Part shown: piece by piece, positions 54,177 through 62,799 of the stretch
Position numbering within the stretch: position 1 is the stretch's first letter
Layout: the number at the start of each line of letters is the position of its first letter
Assembly: GCA_009993605.1 (NCBI GenBank)
Contig: JAACTB010000015.1
Coordinates: forward strand, 88,801 to 152,800
Origin: Erythrobacter sp.
GTDB taxonomy: Bacteria; Pseudomonadota; Alphaproteobacteria; Sphingomonadales; Sphingomonadaceae
Reading direction: 5' to 3'
DNA length: 64,000 nucleotides
Position numbers and translations under genes: made by a program
The notes under the pieces: generated by a model
Told to the model about the DNA's origin: nothing
The model's input: the letters and a program-made list of their open reading frames with translations, nothing else
The model's database searches: none

Positions 54177-54199
54177 CTCTACCGCCACTAAACGCAAAG

Positions 54200-54230
54200 A
54201 ACCCCGCCGGTCGTGAACGGCGGGGTTTTC
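54200..54230 (+). terminator. Bidirectional Rho-independent terminator
   Basis: AACCCCGCCG (54200-54209), an 8-base loop, and CGGCGGGGTT followed by TTC (54218-54230). It serves the plus-strand frameshifted gene and the minus-strand DUF2171 gene. Confidence 0.88.
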
Positions 54231-54250
54231 TCGCTCTAGAGTAAGGCGGT

Positions 54251-54487
54251 TCAGACGTTGGCCTTGTTCCCAAGCCCGGCCGGAATGCGCGTGCCTTCCT
54301 TCAGATAAATCCGGTTGTCATCGATCTTTTCGACCGCGTCGACGGGGATCATGTGGTGAATGCTGTCGGCGCTGTCCGACTTGGTCAGCTTGATATTGTC
54401 GCCTTCGACATCGTCGACCGTGCCGACATGCTGGCCCTTCGAATCGGCGATTTCCATGTGTTCCTTGATGCGGATCTTCTCGAACAT
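54251..54487 (-). CDS. DUF2171 protein
   Basis: A 78-residue, charged small protein of the DUF2171 family, related to PRC-barrel-type proteins: KEHMEIADSKGQHVGTVDDV and the C-terminal HMIPVDAVEKIDDNRIYL. Such proteins are induced under desiccation or osmotic stress in alphaproteobacteria. A perfect EcfG promoter and a 5'-terminal hairpin lie upstream; ribosome site AGGG is 7 bases before the ATG. Confidence 0.87.
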   Translation of the reverse strand: MFEKIRIKEHMEIADSKGQHVGTVDDVEGDNIKLTKSDSADSIHHMIPVDAVEKIDDNRIYLKEGTRIPAGLGNKANV

Positions 54488-54499
54488 AAATTACCCTTT

Positions 54500-54518
54500 G
54501 GTATAAGTTGCTTATACC
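54500..54518 (-). promoter_or_regulatory. Hairpin at the predicted mRNA 5' end of the DUF2171 gene
   Basis: On the minus strand GGTATAAG-CAA-CTTATACC, an 8-base perfect inverted repeat, begins about 6 bases after the EcfG -10 and ends 12 bases before the ATG. It could form at the very 5' end of the mRNA, or be an operator. Confidence 0.55.
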
Positions 54519-54523
54519 TGAAC

Positions 54524-54548
54524 AACGGGTCGCCCCGTAGCTTGTTCC
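54524..54548 (-). promoter_or_regulatory. EcfG general-stress promoter of the DUF2171 gene
   Basis: GGAAC (54548-54544), 16-base spacer, CGTT (54527-54524) on the minus strand: exact match to the EcfG consensus. The expected start point lies near 54518. Confidence 0.75.
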
Positions 54549-54619
54549 TCGCTTCGTCGCCGCTCAGCAACGGCTTGGTGACAAGCGAATTCCGGCGTTG
54601 CGCGAAACACCGCCGCACC

Positions 54620-54649
54620 AAAAACGCCCCGCCGGGGTCGGCGGGGCGT
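54620..54649 (-). terminator. Rho-independent terminator of the hydrophilic stress protein gene
   Basis: Minus strand ACGCCCCGCC, loop GACCCC, GGCGGGGCGT, then TTTT (54623-54620). Ten-base GC stem; it ends the 54716-55054 transcript before the DUF2171 promoter region. Confidence 0.85.
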
Positions 54650-54715
54650 CGGGGTGCGGGCTGGCCCGCAAAGGGGAACGGGCCGAACCCGTCCTACCCC
54701 AAACCTATAAAGCGA

Positions 54716-55054
54716 TCAGTCGCCCGAGAGCGGACGATTGCCGTCTGCCTTGGCGCGCGCTGCCGGATCGGCGGATGTCTCGCCCACGGCGCCACCATCG
54801 CCTTTGGTGCCGTTCTTGGCCCCATCGGTCGCGATGTCCTGTTCCATCTGGCCTTCGCGATCCTTGCTGTTGCCATAGGCGACCTGGGCTTCGCCGTCCT
54901 TCGAATCGCGATCCGGCTTGTCAACCTGCTGTTCCTGCTGGCGGGTTTCGCCTTCGCGGTGGCCGGTGCGGTCGGGTTCGCCCGGTGCGCGCTCGTTGGA
55001 AAGCGTCACGTCGCGGCTGTCCTTGGGCTCGTATTGTCCTTCGTAGGTGCTCAT
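54716..55054 (-). CDS. Hydrophilic, probably stress-induced protein
   Basis: Not recognised as a named family. The 112 residues are almost entirely polar and charged (Glu, Asp, Lys, Arg, Gly, Gln), with no predicted membrane or signal segment and no cysteine: it should be intrinsically disordered, like hydrophilins or LEA-type proteins. Good ribosome site AAGGAA before the ATG. A consensus EcfG promoter (17-base spacer) is located immediately upstream, so induction by general stress is strongly suggested. Confidence 0.74.
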   Translation of the reverse strand: MSTYEGQYEPKDSRDVTLSNERAPGEPDRTGHREGETRQQEQQVDKPDRDSKDGEAQVAYGNSKDREGQMEQDIATDGAKNGTKGDGGAVGETSADPAARAKADGNRPLSGD

Positions 55055-55078
55055 CGGAAAAATTCCTTTCGAAGGGTC

Positions 55079-55104
55079 AACGCGCGCCGCACCCCACGCG
55101 TTCC
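55079..55104 (-). promoter_or_regulatory. EcfG general-stress promoter of the hydrophilic protein gene
   Basis: GGAAC (55104-55100), 17-base spacer, CGTT (55082-55079) on the minus strand, 24 bases before the ATG. It matches the EcfG consensus at all nine bases. Confidence 0.72.
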
Positions 55105-55232
55105 GCGCGATGCAACCCCTTTCGTCGCGAATTCTCCCCGGCTTATCCCCGCCGAATCATCAGAAAGCGGGTTCGAAAACGCCGCCGGATGCTCTATATG
55201 TTCCGGTTCACACGAAAGCCCGGAGACACAAG

Positions 55233-56288
55233 ATGTCGTTGCTCGAAGCCCGCAAGACCTACAAGCCGTTCGAATATCCCTGGGCCTACGATTTTTGGAA
55301 ACGCCAGCAGCAGATCCACTGGATGCCCGAAGAAGTGCCGCTGGGCGAGGATTGCCGCGACTGGGCGCAGAACCTCACCGATCACGAGCGCAATCTGCTC
55401 ACGCAGATCTTTCGCTTCTTCACCCAGGCCGATGTCGAGGTGCAGGATTGCTACCACGAGAAATACGGCCGCGTGTTCAAGCCTACCGAAGTGAAGATGA
55501 TGCTCGCCGCCTTCTCCAACATGGAGACGGTGCATATCGCTGCCTATTCGCACCTCCTCGACACGATCGGGATGCCGGAAAGCGAATACGGCATGTTCCT
55601 CGAATACGAGGAGATGAAGGACAAGCACGACTATCTTCAGGAATTCGGCGTCGACAATGACGAGGATATCGCCCGCACGCTGGCGATGTTCGGGGGGTTC
55701 ACCGAAGGGCTGCAACTGTTCGCCAGCTTCGCCATGCTGATGAACTTCCCGCGCTTCAACAAGATGAAGGGCATGGGGCAGATCGTCAGCTGGTCGGTGC
55801 GCGACGAATCGCTGCACTGCGAAGGCATCATCCGCCTGTTCCACGCCTTCTGCGCCGAGCGCGACTGCCTGACCAAGGCGGTGAAGGAGGACATCATGGA
55901 TATGTGCCAGAAGACGGTGCGCCTCGAGGACGCCTTCATCGAGCTCGCCTTCGAACAGGGCCCAGTGACGGGGATGACGGCGAAAGAGATCAAGAAATAT
56001 ATCCGCTACATCGCGGACTGGCGCCTGGGCCAATTGGGCCTGCAACCGATCTACATGGTGGAAGACCACCCCCTCCCCTGGCTCGCCCCGCTGCTGAACG
56101 GCGTGGAGCACGCCAATTTCTTCGAAACCCGCGCGACCGAATATTCGAAAGGCGCGACCAAGGGGAACTGGCAGGACGTCTGGTCGAGCTTCGACAAGCG
56201 CAACAAGGCGAAGCCAGCCAACGAGGAAGCGGACGCGGACGATCAGGGTCCGGGGCTGTTCGGAGATGCTGTCGAGGCGGCGGAGTAA
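55233..56288 (+). CDS. nrdB: Class I ribonucleotide reductase small (beta) subunit
   Basis: Makes the radical used by NrdA to reduce ribonucleotides. 351 residues from the ATG at 55233. Di-iron/manganese ligands are visible as HERNLLTQIFRFF, DVEVQD, METVHIAAY (Glu-x2-His and the Tyr that carries the radical), FTEGLQLF and RDESLHCEG. The C-terminus is an acidic tail ending VEAAE, of the kind that binds the large subunit. nrdA is not adjacent, so the two subunits must come from separate loci; no NrdR box was recognised. Confidence 0.93.
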   Translation: MSLLEARKTYKPFEYPWAYDFWKRQQQIHWMPEEVPLGEDCRDWAQNLTDHERNLLTQIFRFFTQADVEVQDCYHEKYGRVFKPTEVKMMLAAFSNMETVHIAAYSHLLDTIGMPESEYGMFLEYEEMKDKHDYLQEFGVDNDEDIARTLAMFGGFTEGLQLFASFAMLMNFPRFNKMKGMGQIVSWSVRDESLHCEGIIRLFHAFCAERDCLTKAVKEDIMDMCQKTVRLEDAFIELAFEQGPVTGMTAKEIKKYIRYIADWRLGQLGLQPIYMVEDHPLPWLAPLLNGVEHANFFETRATEYSKGATKGNWQDVWSSFDKRNKAKPANEEADADDQGPGLFGDAVEAAE

Positions 56289-56458
56289 ATCCGAGGCTGG
56301 GGCATAATTCAGCTTTTCTGGCGCTGCGCCGCAGCTCCAAGGTGCCTCGGCCCATTCCCGGCCCGTACTGGCGCAAAGGCGGAAACCGTAATCTCTTCCA
56401 TAGCTTGAGTGAGTGCGGGCCGGGTATTTTCCCACTCGCACCAACCAAGGACTACATC

Positions 56459-56608
56459 ATGGATCAGAAGAACCAGAAGCCCGCCCAGAACCAACAGGGC
56501 GACAAGGGCAAGTCCGACCACGATGCGCAGCAGCGCCAGCAGAACGAAGGCGGCGCGAGCCAGAAGGGTGACGACAAGTCGTCCGATACCCCGCGTCAGC
56601 CCAAGTAA
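56459..56608 (+). CDS. Very small hydrophilic protein
   Basis: A 49-residue protein of Gln, Lys, Asp, Gly and Ser (MDQKNQKPAQNQQGDKGKSD), with no ordered segment expected. AAGGA ribosome site about 10 bases before the ATG, and a hairpin terminator downstream, so it appears to be a genuine small gene. Function unknown; composition resembles small stress-associated proteins, like the 112-residue one nearby. Confidence 0.62.
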   Translation: MDQKNQKPAQNQQGDKGKSDHDAQQRQQNEGGASQKGDDKSSDTPRQPK

Positions 56609-56647
56609 GCACTGAACCCAATGCGCCGCCCGTCACGGCGCCATGCG

Positions 56648-56680
56648 ACGGCCGCTCCTTCGGGGGCGGCCGTTGTCGTT
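56648..56680 (+). terminator. Hairpin terminator after the small hydrophilic gene
   Basis: ACGGCCGC (56648-56655), a 10-base loop and GCGGCCGT (56666-56673), followed by TGTCGTTT. GC-rich stem with a moderate T run. Confidence 0.6.
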
Positions 56681-56751
56681 TGATGAAGGTGATCCGGCAA
56701 TCCGATTGTGGGCGGCAAGGGGCCGGCGAGGCATAAGATTCTCAGACGCCC

Positions 56752-57330
56752 TCAACACCACTCCCGCCGATAGCCCTGCCATTCCTCCGCGAGGCCTTCC
56801 GCGACCAGCGTGTCGCCGAGGCTTTCCCCGCCCCGTGTCAGCACGCGCAGCTTGCGGCCGTATTGGTCCTCGTCGCGTCCATCCGGATTGGGGGCCACGG
56901 CGAAGGTGCCCTGGTTGAGCAGCTGGGTCAGCCGCGCGGTGGCCTGCGCGCCGAGTTGCGCTTCGTAGGCGCAGCCGGGCTCGTTCGTTTCGGGCGTGTT
57001 GATATCGGCGATGCGGATCTTGTCGCCATTGAGCCAGATCGTATCGCCATCGACCACGCAGGTCGTCCGTACGGAGCCGCTGCAGGGGCCGAACTGCGCG
57101 CTGACCGTATCGGGTAGCGGGGTGGCTTTCAGCCCGGTCGCCTCTAGCGCCGTCACACTCCATTCGGGCAGCGCGTTCGCCGGGGGTGGGCCTTCAGCAA
57201 ACCACACGGCCCCCACCGCTGCCAGCGGCAGCGCCACCAGCACCGGGGCCATCGCGCGCGCCGCGCCTAACCAGCCTCCGCTGGCCGATGCGCGCCTTGC
57301 CTGTTTTCGTGGTCCACGCCGTCTCGTCAT
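56752..57330 (-). CDS. Thermonuclease (SNase-like) family protein
   Basis: A 192-residue protein with a membrane or signal helix (APVLVALPLAAVGAVWFAEG, about 28-47) after a basic N-terminus, then an SNase domain: VVDGDTIWLNGDKIRIADIN with the metal-binding Asp, TPETNEPGC, GRDEDQYGRKLRVL, and DTLVAEGLAEEW. The key residues of the nuclease site (Arg, Asp, Glu) appear intact. Role in the periplasm or membrane face is not established. Confidence 0.86.
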   Translation of the reverse strand: MTRRRGPRKQARRASASGGWLGAARAMAPVLVALPLAAVGAVWFAEGPPPANALPEWSVTALEATGLKATPLPDTVSAQFGPCSGSVRTTCVVDGDTIWLNGDKIRIADINTPETNEPGCAYEAQLGAQATARLTQLLNQGTFAVAPNPDGRDEDQYGRKLRVLTRGGESLGDTLVAEGLAEEWQGYRREWC

Positions 57331-57414
57331 GCGCGAGCGATAGGGCGGATACGATTAAGACCCGGTGATCGCGCCGCGCGGGAAATTACGATGTCATCGC
57401 ACGACCGCGCGGCC

Positions 57415-58053
57415 TCACCACCCCCAGGCGGGCGGCGGCGCAGCTACCGGGCGGGTTAGATCGAACGCCACGCGGAACAGACGGGTCGGATCGTTGCGGC
57501 GCGTCAGCTGATAGGCGAAGCGCGCATCGGGCTCGCGCGCCGGATCGACCTCGACGCGCCAGACATTGGTGAACGACTGGTCGAGCCCCTCGCGCTCGAA
57601 CATTTCGATCGAATAGGCATCGACCGGGAAGTCCTGCACGCGCGCCGTCCCCTCGGCCAGCGTGTCGCCGCCATATTGGGTCACCGCATCCACGCTCCCG
57701 TCGCGATGGCGGTGATCGTGCTTCAATCGCAGGCCCTCGGCTGTGCGGCTGACCAGCCAGGTGCGGCTGCGGTCCCATCCGCCCGCCTCGTCCGCATCCT
57801 CGACATGGAAGGTGACCGCGATGCGGGTGGGCGAACATTCGGCCCAATGGGCGCGCATCGCCTTGCCGCGAAACGCTTCGTCGCGCGCGTCCTCGCTGGC
57901 GAGCGAGCCGGCATAGGCCTTGCCGCAATGGCTCTCCAGCGCGTCCCAGAACGCCTGCTGCTCTTGCGACAGGCGCGGCGGGGTCGAGACATCAGGAAGA
58001 GCAGCGCAGGCCGACAGGGGGATCAGGGCGAAGACAAGGGCGGCTCGGTTCAT
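57415..58053 (-). CDS. Lipoprotein of unknown function
   Basis: Not recognised. The 212 residues begin with a lipoprotein signal (MNRAALVFALIPLSAC, lipobox Cys16). The mature part has many beta-strand-like segments and charged turns (AEGLRLKHDHRHRDGSVDAV, TWLVSRTAEGL), with a Cys pair (SHCGKAY, AECSPTR) that may be a disulfide. No known motif. Adjacent, divergent to the 58162 gene. Confidence 0.68.
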   Translation of the reverse strand: MNRAALVFALIPLSACAALPDVSTPPRLSQEQQAFWDALESHCGKAYAGSLASEDARDEAFRGKAMRAHWAECSPTRIAVTFHVEDADEAGGWDRSRTWLVSRTAEGLRLKHDHRHRDGSVDAVTQYGGDTLAEGTARVQDFPVDAYSIEMFEREGLDQSFTNVWRVEVDPAREPDARFAYQLTRRNDPTRLFRVAFDLTRPVAAPPPAWGW

Positions 58054-58161
58054 AAGGGCCGAGCCTAGAGCCAGCCGGAGGTGAGCGAAACCCGCTTCTC
58101 GGAACGCCCGCCCCGCCCGACCATTATCCTTCCAAACGACCCAACAGGAGGCTTTCTCATC

Positions 58162-58464
58162 ATGTCCGATCCCGTTCCCGACACCAAACCGTCCAGCCGC
58201 TGGTTCTGGGTCGGCATGATTGTCCTTCTGGCGGTCGCCTCGATCATCTTCTTCCTGAACGCCGATGGCGACGAGGAGATCGAGACCATCCCCGACAGCG
58301 CGATCACCACGCAGGAAGAACGGCTGAACACCGATCTGACCTCCGACACCGCCGAAGGGCTGGAACAGGTCCGCGGCGCCACTGCCGAGGATGTCCAGGC
58401 GCTCGAGAACCAGACGGAGACGCAGACGGGTTCGGACGATCTGACCGAAGCGCCTGCGCAGTAA
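58162..58464 (+). CDS. Small single-pass membrane protein of unknown function
   Basis: Not recognised. 100 residues from the ATG at 58162 (AGGAGG ribosome site 10 bases before). One membrane helix (WFWVGMIVLLAVASIIFFLN, about 14-33), then an acidic, Thr/Glu-rich tail (DGDEEIETIPDSAITTQEER). It precedes argB with a hairpin between them. Confidence 0.64.
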   Translation: MSDPVPDTKPSSRWFWVGMIVLLAVASIIFFLNADGDEEIETIPDSAITTQEERLNTDLTSDTAEGLEQVRGATAEDVQALENQTETQTGSDDLTEAPAQ

Positions 58465-58499
58465 ACGCGCCCTTTCCGCGCGCGCGATCGCACGCTAAG

Positions 58500-58530
58500 C
58501 GCCTGCCTTCCTCCCACCCGAAGGCAGGCG
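58500..58530 (+). promoter_or_regulatory. Stable hairpin overlapping the argB ribosome-binding region
   Basis: CGCCTGCCTTC / GAAGGCAGGCG, an 11-base perfect stem with a 9-base loop, ends 8 bases before the argB ATG. The only purine-rich ribosome-site candidate (GAAGGCAGG) lies in its 3' arm. It may act as the terminator of the upstream gene or as a translational control. Confidence 0.55.
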
Positions 58531-58537
58531 TTTCGCT

Positions 58538-59482
58538 ATGAGCGGCTCAATTCCCGATCCCACCACCCTGCACACGAAAGCGGCGACGCTGATCGAGGCG
58601 CTGCCCTATTTCCAGCGCTATGCGGGTCGCACCTTCGTGGTGAAATATGGCGGCCACGCCATGGGGGACGAACAGGCGGCGCGCGAATTCGCGAGCGACG
58701 TGGTGCTGTTGAAGGCGGTCGGCATCAATCCGGTTGTCGTCCATGGCGGCGGCCCGCAGATCGGCGCGATGCTGAAGAAGCTCGGCGTCGAAAGCACCTT
58801 CGTCGATGGCTTGCGGGTGACCGACAAGGCCACTGCCGAGATCGCGGAGATGGTCCTGTCGGGCGCGATCAACAAGCAGTTGGTTGGCTGGATCGCACAG
58901 GCCGGCGGCAAGGCGATCGGCCTGTCGGGCAAGGACGGCAATCTCGTCACCGCGACCAAGCTGGAACGCACCGCGAAGGACCCGGACAGCAATATCGAAC
59001 AGGCGCTAGACCTCGGCTTCGTGGGCGAGCCGACCCATGTCGACACCGCCGTCATCGACACCGCGATCGCGGCGGGCATGATCCCGATCATCGCCCCGAT
59101 CGGCAGCGGGGCGGACGGGCACACCTACAATATCAACGCCGACACGATGGCGGGCGCGCTGGCGGCAGCGCTCGGCGCGGCGCGGCTGTTCCTCCTCACC
59201 GATGTCGCCGGCGTGCTGGATAAGCAGGGCGAGTTGCTGACCGATCTCGATCCGGCCGATATCGCACGCCTGCGCGAAGACGGGACGATCGGCGGGGGCA
59301 TGATCCCCAAGCTCGAAACCTGCGTCCACGCCGTCGAGGGCGGGTGCGATGCGGCGGTGGTGCTGGATGGCCGGGTGGCCCATGCCATGCTGCTCGAATT
59401 CTTTACCGAACAGGGTGCGGGAACGTTGATACGCACGGGGATCCGGGCGGACCAGACCACCGGGCCGGGGGCGCCTCGCTAG
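58538..59482 (+). CDS. argB: Acetylglutamate kinase
   Basis: Phosphorylates N-acetylglutamate in arginine synthesis. 314 residues, ATG at 58538. The substrate/ATP motifs are [59 protein letters not shown] and [16 protein letters not shown] hexameric, arginine-sensitive form has an N-terminal helix; the helix [18 protein letters not shown] is present. No other arg genes are beside it. Confidence 0.94.
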   Translation: MSGSIPDPTTLHTKAATLIEALPYFQRYAGRTFVVKYGGHAMGDEQAAREFASDVVLLKAVGINPVVVHGGGPQIGAMLKKLGVESTFVDGLRVTDKATAEIAEMVLSGAINKQLVGWIAQAGGKAIGLSGKDGNLVTATKLERTAKDPDSNIEQALDLGFVGEPTHVDTAVIDTAIAAGMIPIIAPIGSGADGHTYNINADTMAGALAAALGAARLFLLTDVAGVLDKQGELLTDLDPADIARLREDGTIGGGMIPKLETCVHAVEGGCDAAVVLDGRVAHAMLLEFFTEQGAGTLIRTGIRADQTTGPGAPR

Positions 59483-59556
59483 GCCTTCCCTCCATGGCCT
59501 GTCGCCTGTAAGCGAAGCCCCAAGACACCGCACGAAACGCAACGGACGGGACCGGT

Positions 59557-59850
59557 ATGCAAGCGCTCTACACCATCTACGAAATCGTCGCGATGCTCAC
59601 CAATGTGCTGGTGATGCTGATCATCATCCAGTTCATCATCGGGCTGCTGTTCGCCTTCAACGTGGTCAACAGCTCCAACGAATTCCTGTCGAGCTTCTAC
59701 ATGGCGATCAATCGCCTGCTCGATCCGCTGCTGCGCCCGATCCGAAATATCCTGCCGAGCACGGGGGCGATCGACTTCTCGCCGCTGGTCCTCATCATTG
59801 CGCTCAACATCGTCCTGCTGGTGCTGGACGGCGTGATCAAGAGCGTCTGA
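59557..59850 (+). CDS. YggT-family membrane protein
   Basis: A 97-residue protein with two hydrophobic helices ([23 protein letters not shown] segment and [20 protein letters not shown]) and the family block [20 protein letters not shown] followed by DFSPLV. Function is not settled; it occurs in many bacteria near division or folate genes. Its stop overlaps the folD start (TGATG). Confidence 0.85.
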   Translation: MQALYTIYEIVAMLTNVLVMLIIIQFIIGLLFAFNVVNSSNEFLSSFYMAINRLLDPLLRPIRNILPSTGAIDFSPLVLIIALNIVLLVLDGVIKSV

Positions 59851-60743
59851 TGGCGGCGGAACGGATCGACGGAAAGGCGTTTGCCGAAACCTTGCGCGCG
59901 CGGGTCGGCGGATGGGCGTCCGAGTTCGAGGCGGCGGCGGGTCGCAAGGCGGGCCTTGCCGTGGTGCTGGTAGGCGAGGATCCCGCAAGCCAGGTCTATG
60001 TCCGCAGCAAGGGCAAGGCGGTGGCGGCCGCCAATATGAACGGGTTCGAACACCGCTTGGCGGCGGACACGTCGCAGGGCGATTTGCTGGCGCTGGTCGA
60101 GCAATTGAACGCGGACGATGCGGTGGACGGCATCCTCGTCCAGCTTCCCCTCCCCGATCATCTGGACGATCAGGCGGTGATCGCCGCGATCGACCCGGAC
60201 AAGGACGTGGACGGGTTCCACGTCGCCAATGCCGGACGCCTCGCCGTGGGGCAGACGGGGTTCGTTCCCTGCACGCCGCTTGGCTGCATGATGCTGCTGG
60301 CGGACCGATTGGGCGACCTTTCGGGGCTGGAAGCGGTCGTTATCGGGCGCTCCAACATCGTGGGCAAGCCGATGGCCCAGCTGCTTTTGGACGCGAACGC
60401 CACCGTCACCATCGCGCATAGCCGGACGAAGGATCTGGCGAGCGTGGTGCGCCGCGCCGATATCGTCGTCGCCGCCGTGGGCCGCGCGGAAATGGTCAAG
60501 GCCGATTGGCTCAAGCCCGGCGCGACCGTGATCGATGTCGGCATCAACCGCCTGCCGCCGGCGGAAGGCGAAGAGCGCGGTCGCCTGGTCGGCGATGTCG
60601 ATTACGGCCGGGCGAGCGAGATCGCGTCCGCCATCACGCCCGTTCCCGGCGGCGTCGGTCCGATGACGATCGCCGTCCTGCTTCGCAACACGCTCGTCGC
60701 GGCCTACGCCCATGCCGGGCTCGATGCACCCGAAGGGCTCTGA
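59850..60743 (+). CDS. folD: Bifunctional methylene-THF dehydrogenase / cyclohydrolase
   Basis: Converts 5,10-methylene-THF to 10-formyl-THF. 297 residues. Signatures: [20 protein letters not shown] (with the catalytic Lys), [34 protein letters not shown] and the NADP segment [18 protein letters not shown], then [15 protein letters not shown]. Translation is coupled to the YggT gene, and the downstream lipoprotein gene follows with four bases. Confidence 0.95.
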   Translation: MAAERIDGKAFAETLRARVGGWASEFEAAAGRKAGLAVVLVGEDPASQVYVRSKGKAVAAANMNGFEHRLAADTSQGDLLALVEQLNADDAVDGILVQLPLPDHLDDQAVIAAIDPDKDVDGFHVANAGRLAVGQTGFVPCTPLGCMMLLADRLGDLSGLEAVVIGRSNIVGKPMAQLLLDANATVTIAHSRTKDLASVVRRADIVVAAVGRAEMVKADWLKPGATVIDVGINRLPPAEGEERGRLVGDVDYGRASEIASAITPVPGGVGPMTIAVLLRNTLVAAYAHAGLDAPEGL

Positions 60744-60747
60744 TCCG

Positions 60748-61542
60748 ATGCGCGCCGCGGCCAAGCTCGCTCTCGTCGCCGGATGCGTCGCGCTGGGCGC
60801 CTGCGCTGCGGGCCCGCGCGTGCCCCGCTATACCGAGCGGTTCGAGCGCGAGGTCAGGACCACAGCCAATCCCGGCAGCGTGGTCGCGACCGACATCGGT
60901 TTTTCCCGCGCCGCGCGCGAAGACGGGCAGTGGTCCGCCTTCCGCGACTATGCCGCCGACGGGGCGGTGATTCACGGCGCCAATGGCCCGGTCGATGCCG
61001 CATCCTGGCTGGCGCGCCGCGCCGATCCCGCCGTGCCGAAGCAGTGGACGCCGCTCTCGGTCTGGTCGAGCTGCGACGGGCAGACCGCGATCTCGCAGGG
61101 AAAATACGCCGATCCCGATGGCGAGTGGGGCTATTACGTCACCGCGTGGGAACGCCAACGCGATTACGACTACAAATACGTCTACGATCTCGGCGCGCCG
61201 GATGCCGCGCTGTCCGCGCGCGAGAACGAGAGCCGCGCGGAAGCGCCCACGACGGGCACGGGCGACAATCTCATCGTCGTGCGCGCGATCCCGATGATAG
61301 CGGGCGAGGTCGCGGATTGCCCGGCAGCGTCCGCGCCGCCTCCGCCGCTGCCCCTCCCGATCTACGAGGAAGGCACGCGGACGGACGGCGGCGCTTCGCG
61401 GGACGGGACGCTGGTATGGCGCTGGGTGCATTTCACCGACGGACGCCGCCTGTTCGTGGCGCATTACTGGCAGGACGCAGGCTGGCGCGAGGCGGTCCGC
61501 CTGGGCGTGACGGCGGATGGCCGCTTCGAGCGCGAGAGCTGA
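60748..61542 (+). CDS. Lipoprotein of unknown function (NTF2/DUF-like)
   Basis: Not recognised. 264 residues from the ATG at 60748: signal MRAAAKLALVAGCVALGAC with lipobox Cys19. The mature domain contains QWSAFRDYAADGAVIHGANG and, near the end, FTDGRRLFVAHYWQDAGWRE, resembling the fold of NTF2/DUF4440-type proteins repeated in tandem. A proline-rich loop (SAPPPPLPLPIYEEG) lies between. It is four bases after folD and one base before marC, so they form one operon. Confidence 0.72.
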   Translation: MRAAAKLALVAGCVALGACAAGPRVPRYTERFEREVRTTANPGSVVATDIGFSRAAREDGQWSAFRDYAADGAVIHGANGPVDAASWLARRADPAVPKQWTPLSVWSSCDGQTAISQGKYADPDGEWGYYVTAWERQRDYDYKYVYDLGAPDAALSARENESRAEAPTTGTGDNLIVVRAIPMIAGEVADCPAASAPPPPLPLPIYEEGTRTDGGASRDGTLVWRWVHFTDGRRLFVAHYWQDAGWREAVRLGVTADGRFERES

Positions 61543-61543
61543 C

Positions 61544-62179
61544 ATGGCCGAACTGTTCCTCTCCGCTTTCGTCACTCTGTTCGTGGTCATCGATCCCCCC
61601 GGCTGCGCGCCGATCTATGCCGGGCTGACCAAGGGCGCGAACGCGGCGCAGCGCCGCAACATGGCCTTACGCGCCTGTGCGATTGCGGCGGCGATCCTGC
61701 TGGTGTTCGCGCTGTTCGGCGTCGACCTTCTGGCCGCGCTCCATATCGAGCTCGACAGCTTCCGCATCGCGGGCGGGTTGATGCTGTTCTGGATCGCGTG
61801 GGAAATGGTGTTCGAAAAGCGCACCCAGCGGCGCGAGGAGCGGGCCGAGAAGATCGCCGCCCAGCACGCCAACACGCCCGAAGTCGAGGACGTATCGGTC
61901 TTCCCTATGGCCATGCCGATGCTGGCCGGGCCGGGCGCGATCGCGGCGATCATGCTGCTGATGCAGGAAGCGCCGGGACTCGAAGGCTCGCTGGTGGTGC
62001 TCGGTGCGCTGCTGTCGGTGCTGGTGCTGACCGCGCTCGCTCTGGTGGCAGCGGGCCCGCTGATGCGCCTGTTCGGCGACCGTGTCGAAGCGGTGGTGAC
62101 GCGGCTCTTGGGCGTGCTGCTGGCGGCCCTGGCAGCGCAGTACGTGATCGACGGGCTGCGCGGCTCGTTCGGGCTCTAG
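61544..62179 (+). CDS. MarC-family integral membrane protein
   Basis: A 211-residue protein with six predicted helices: LFLSAFVTLFVVIDPPGCAP, ACAIAAAILLVFALFGVDLL, GGLMLFWIAWEMVF, then PMLAGPGAIAAIMLLMQ, LVVLGALLSVLVLTALALVA and the C-terminal LLGVLLAALAAQYVIDG. The DPPG and ML-AGPG segments are family hallmarks. MarC proteins are not a proven antibiotic exporter. Ends the folD operon. Confidence 0.88.
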   Translation: MAELFLSAFVTLFVVIDPPGCAPIYAGLTKGANAAQRRNMALRACAIAAAILLVFALFGVDLLAALHIELDSFRIAGGLMLFWIAWEMVFEKRTQRREERAEKIAAQHANTPEVEDVSVFPMAMPMLAGPGAIAAIMLLMQEAPGLEGSLVVLGALLSVLVLTALALVAAGPLMRLFGDRVEAVVTRLLGVLLAALAAQYVIDGLRGSFGL

Positions 62180-62183
62180 CCTT

Positions 62184-62789
62184 TTACTGGAGCGTGACGC
62201 GGTCGTCCCCGCCATCGCGCAGGGCGAAGAACTGCATCAGCTGGATCAGCAATTCGCACCGTTCGCCGAGACTGTCGGCTTCGAGCAGGGCTTGCTTTGC
62301 CGCGACGTCGAAGGGGGCGATCTGGGATACGCCGTTGATCAGCGACTGGTCGTCCAGCCGATCGACCGAATCCCAGTCGACGCTATAGCCTTGCAAATCG
62401 GCGAAACGGCGCGCTTCGAACTCGAACCCGGCGCGCTCCACGCTTGAGAGGACCTCGTCTTCGTCGTCCGCGATCGCCTCGGCCTCGACTTGGCGGAAGG
62501 CGGTCGTGACATCCAGTTCGCGCAAGACGCGGAAGCGTGCTTCGCCTTCGAGGACGAGGTTGAAGCGCCCGTCATCCATCGCCTCGACCTCGCCGATCCG
62601 GCCGATGCAGCCGACGTCGTAAAGCGGCGAATCGTCCCCGCCCCGCCGCGGCTGGATCATCGCGATCCGCCGGTCGCGCGCCAGTGCATCGCTCGCCATG
62701 GCGCGATAGCGCGGCTCGAAGATGTGAAGCGGCAATTGCAGGCCGGGAAACAGGATCGCGCCCGGCAGGGGGAAGATGGAAAGCCTCAA
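62184..62789 (-). CDS. Lon-protease substrate-binding-domain protein
   Basis: A 201-residue single-domain protein with the Lon N-terminal (LON_substr_bdg) fold: LSIFPLPGAILFPGLQLPLH, EPRYRAMASDALARDRRIAM and GCIGRIGEVEAMDDGRFNLVL. It has no protease or ATPase domain. TTG start at 62789 is inferred because the family begins RLSIFPLPG there and an AGGCGG ribosome site lies 8 bases upstream; a longer GTG/ATG reading would add 23 residues. It follows the thioredoxin gene by 10 bases. Confidence 0.85.
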   Translation of the reverse strand: MRLSIFPLPGAILFPGLQLPLHIFEPRYRAMASDALARDRRIAMIQPRRGGDDSPLYDVGCIGRIGEVEAMDDGRFNLVLEGEARFRVLRELDVTTAFRQVEAEAIADDEDEVLSSVERAGFEFEARRFADLQGYSVDWDSVDRLDDQSLINGVSQIAPFDVAAKQALLEADSLGERCELLIQLMQFFALRDGGDDRVTLQ

Positions 62790-62799
62790 GCCGCGCCGC

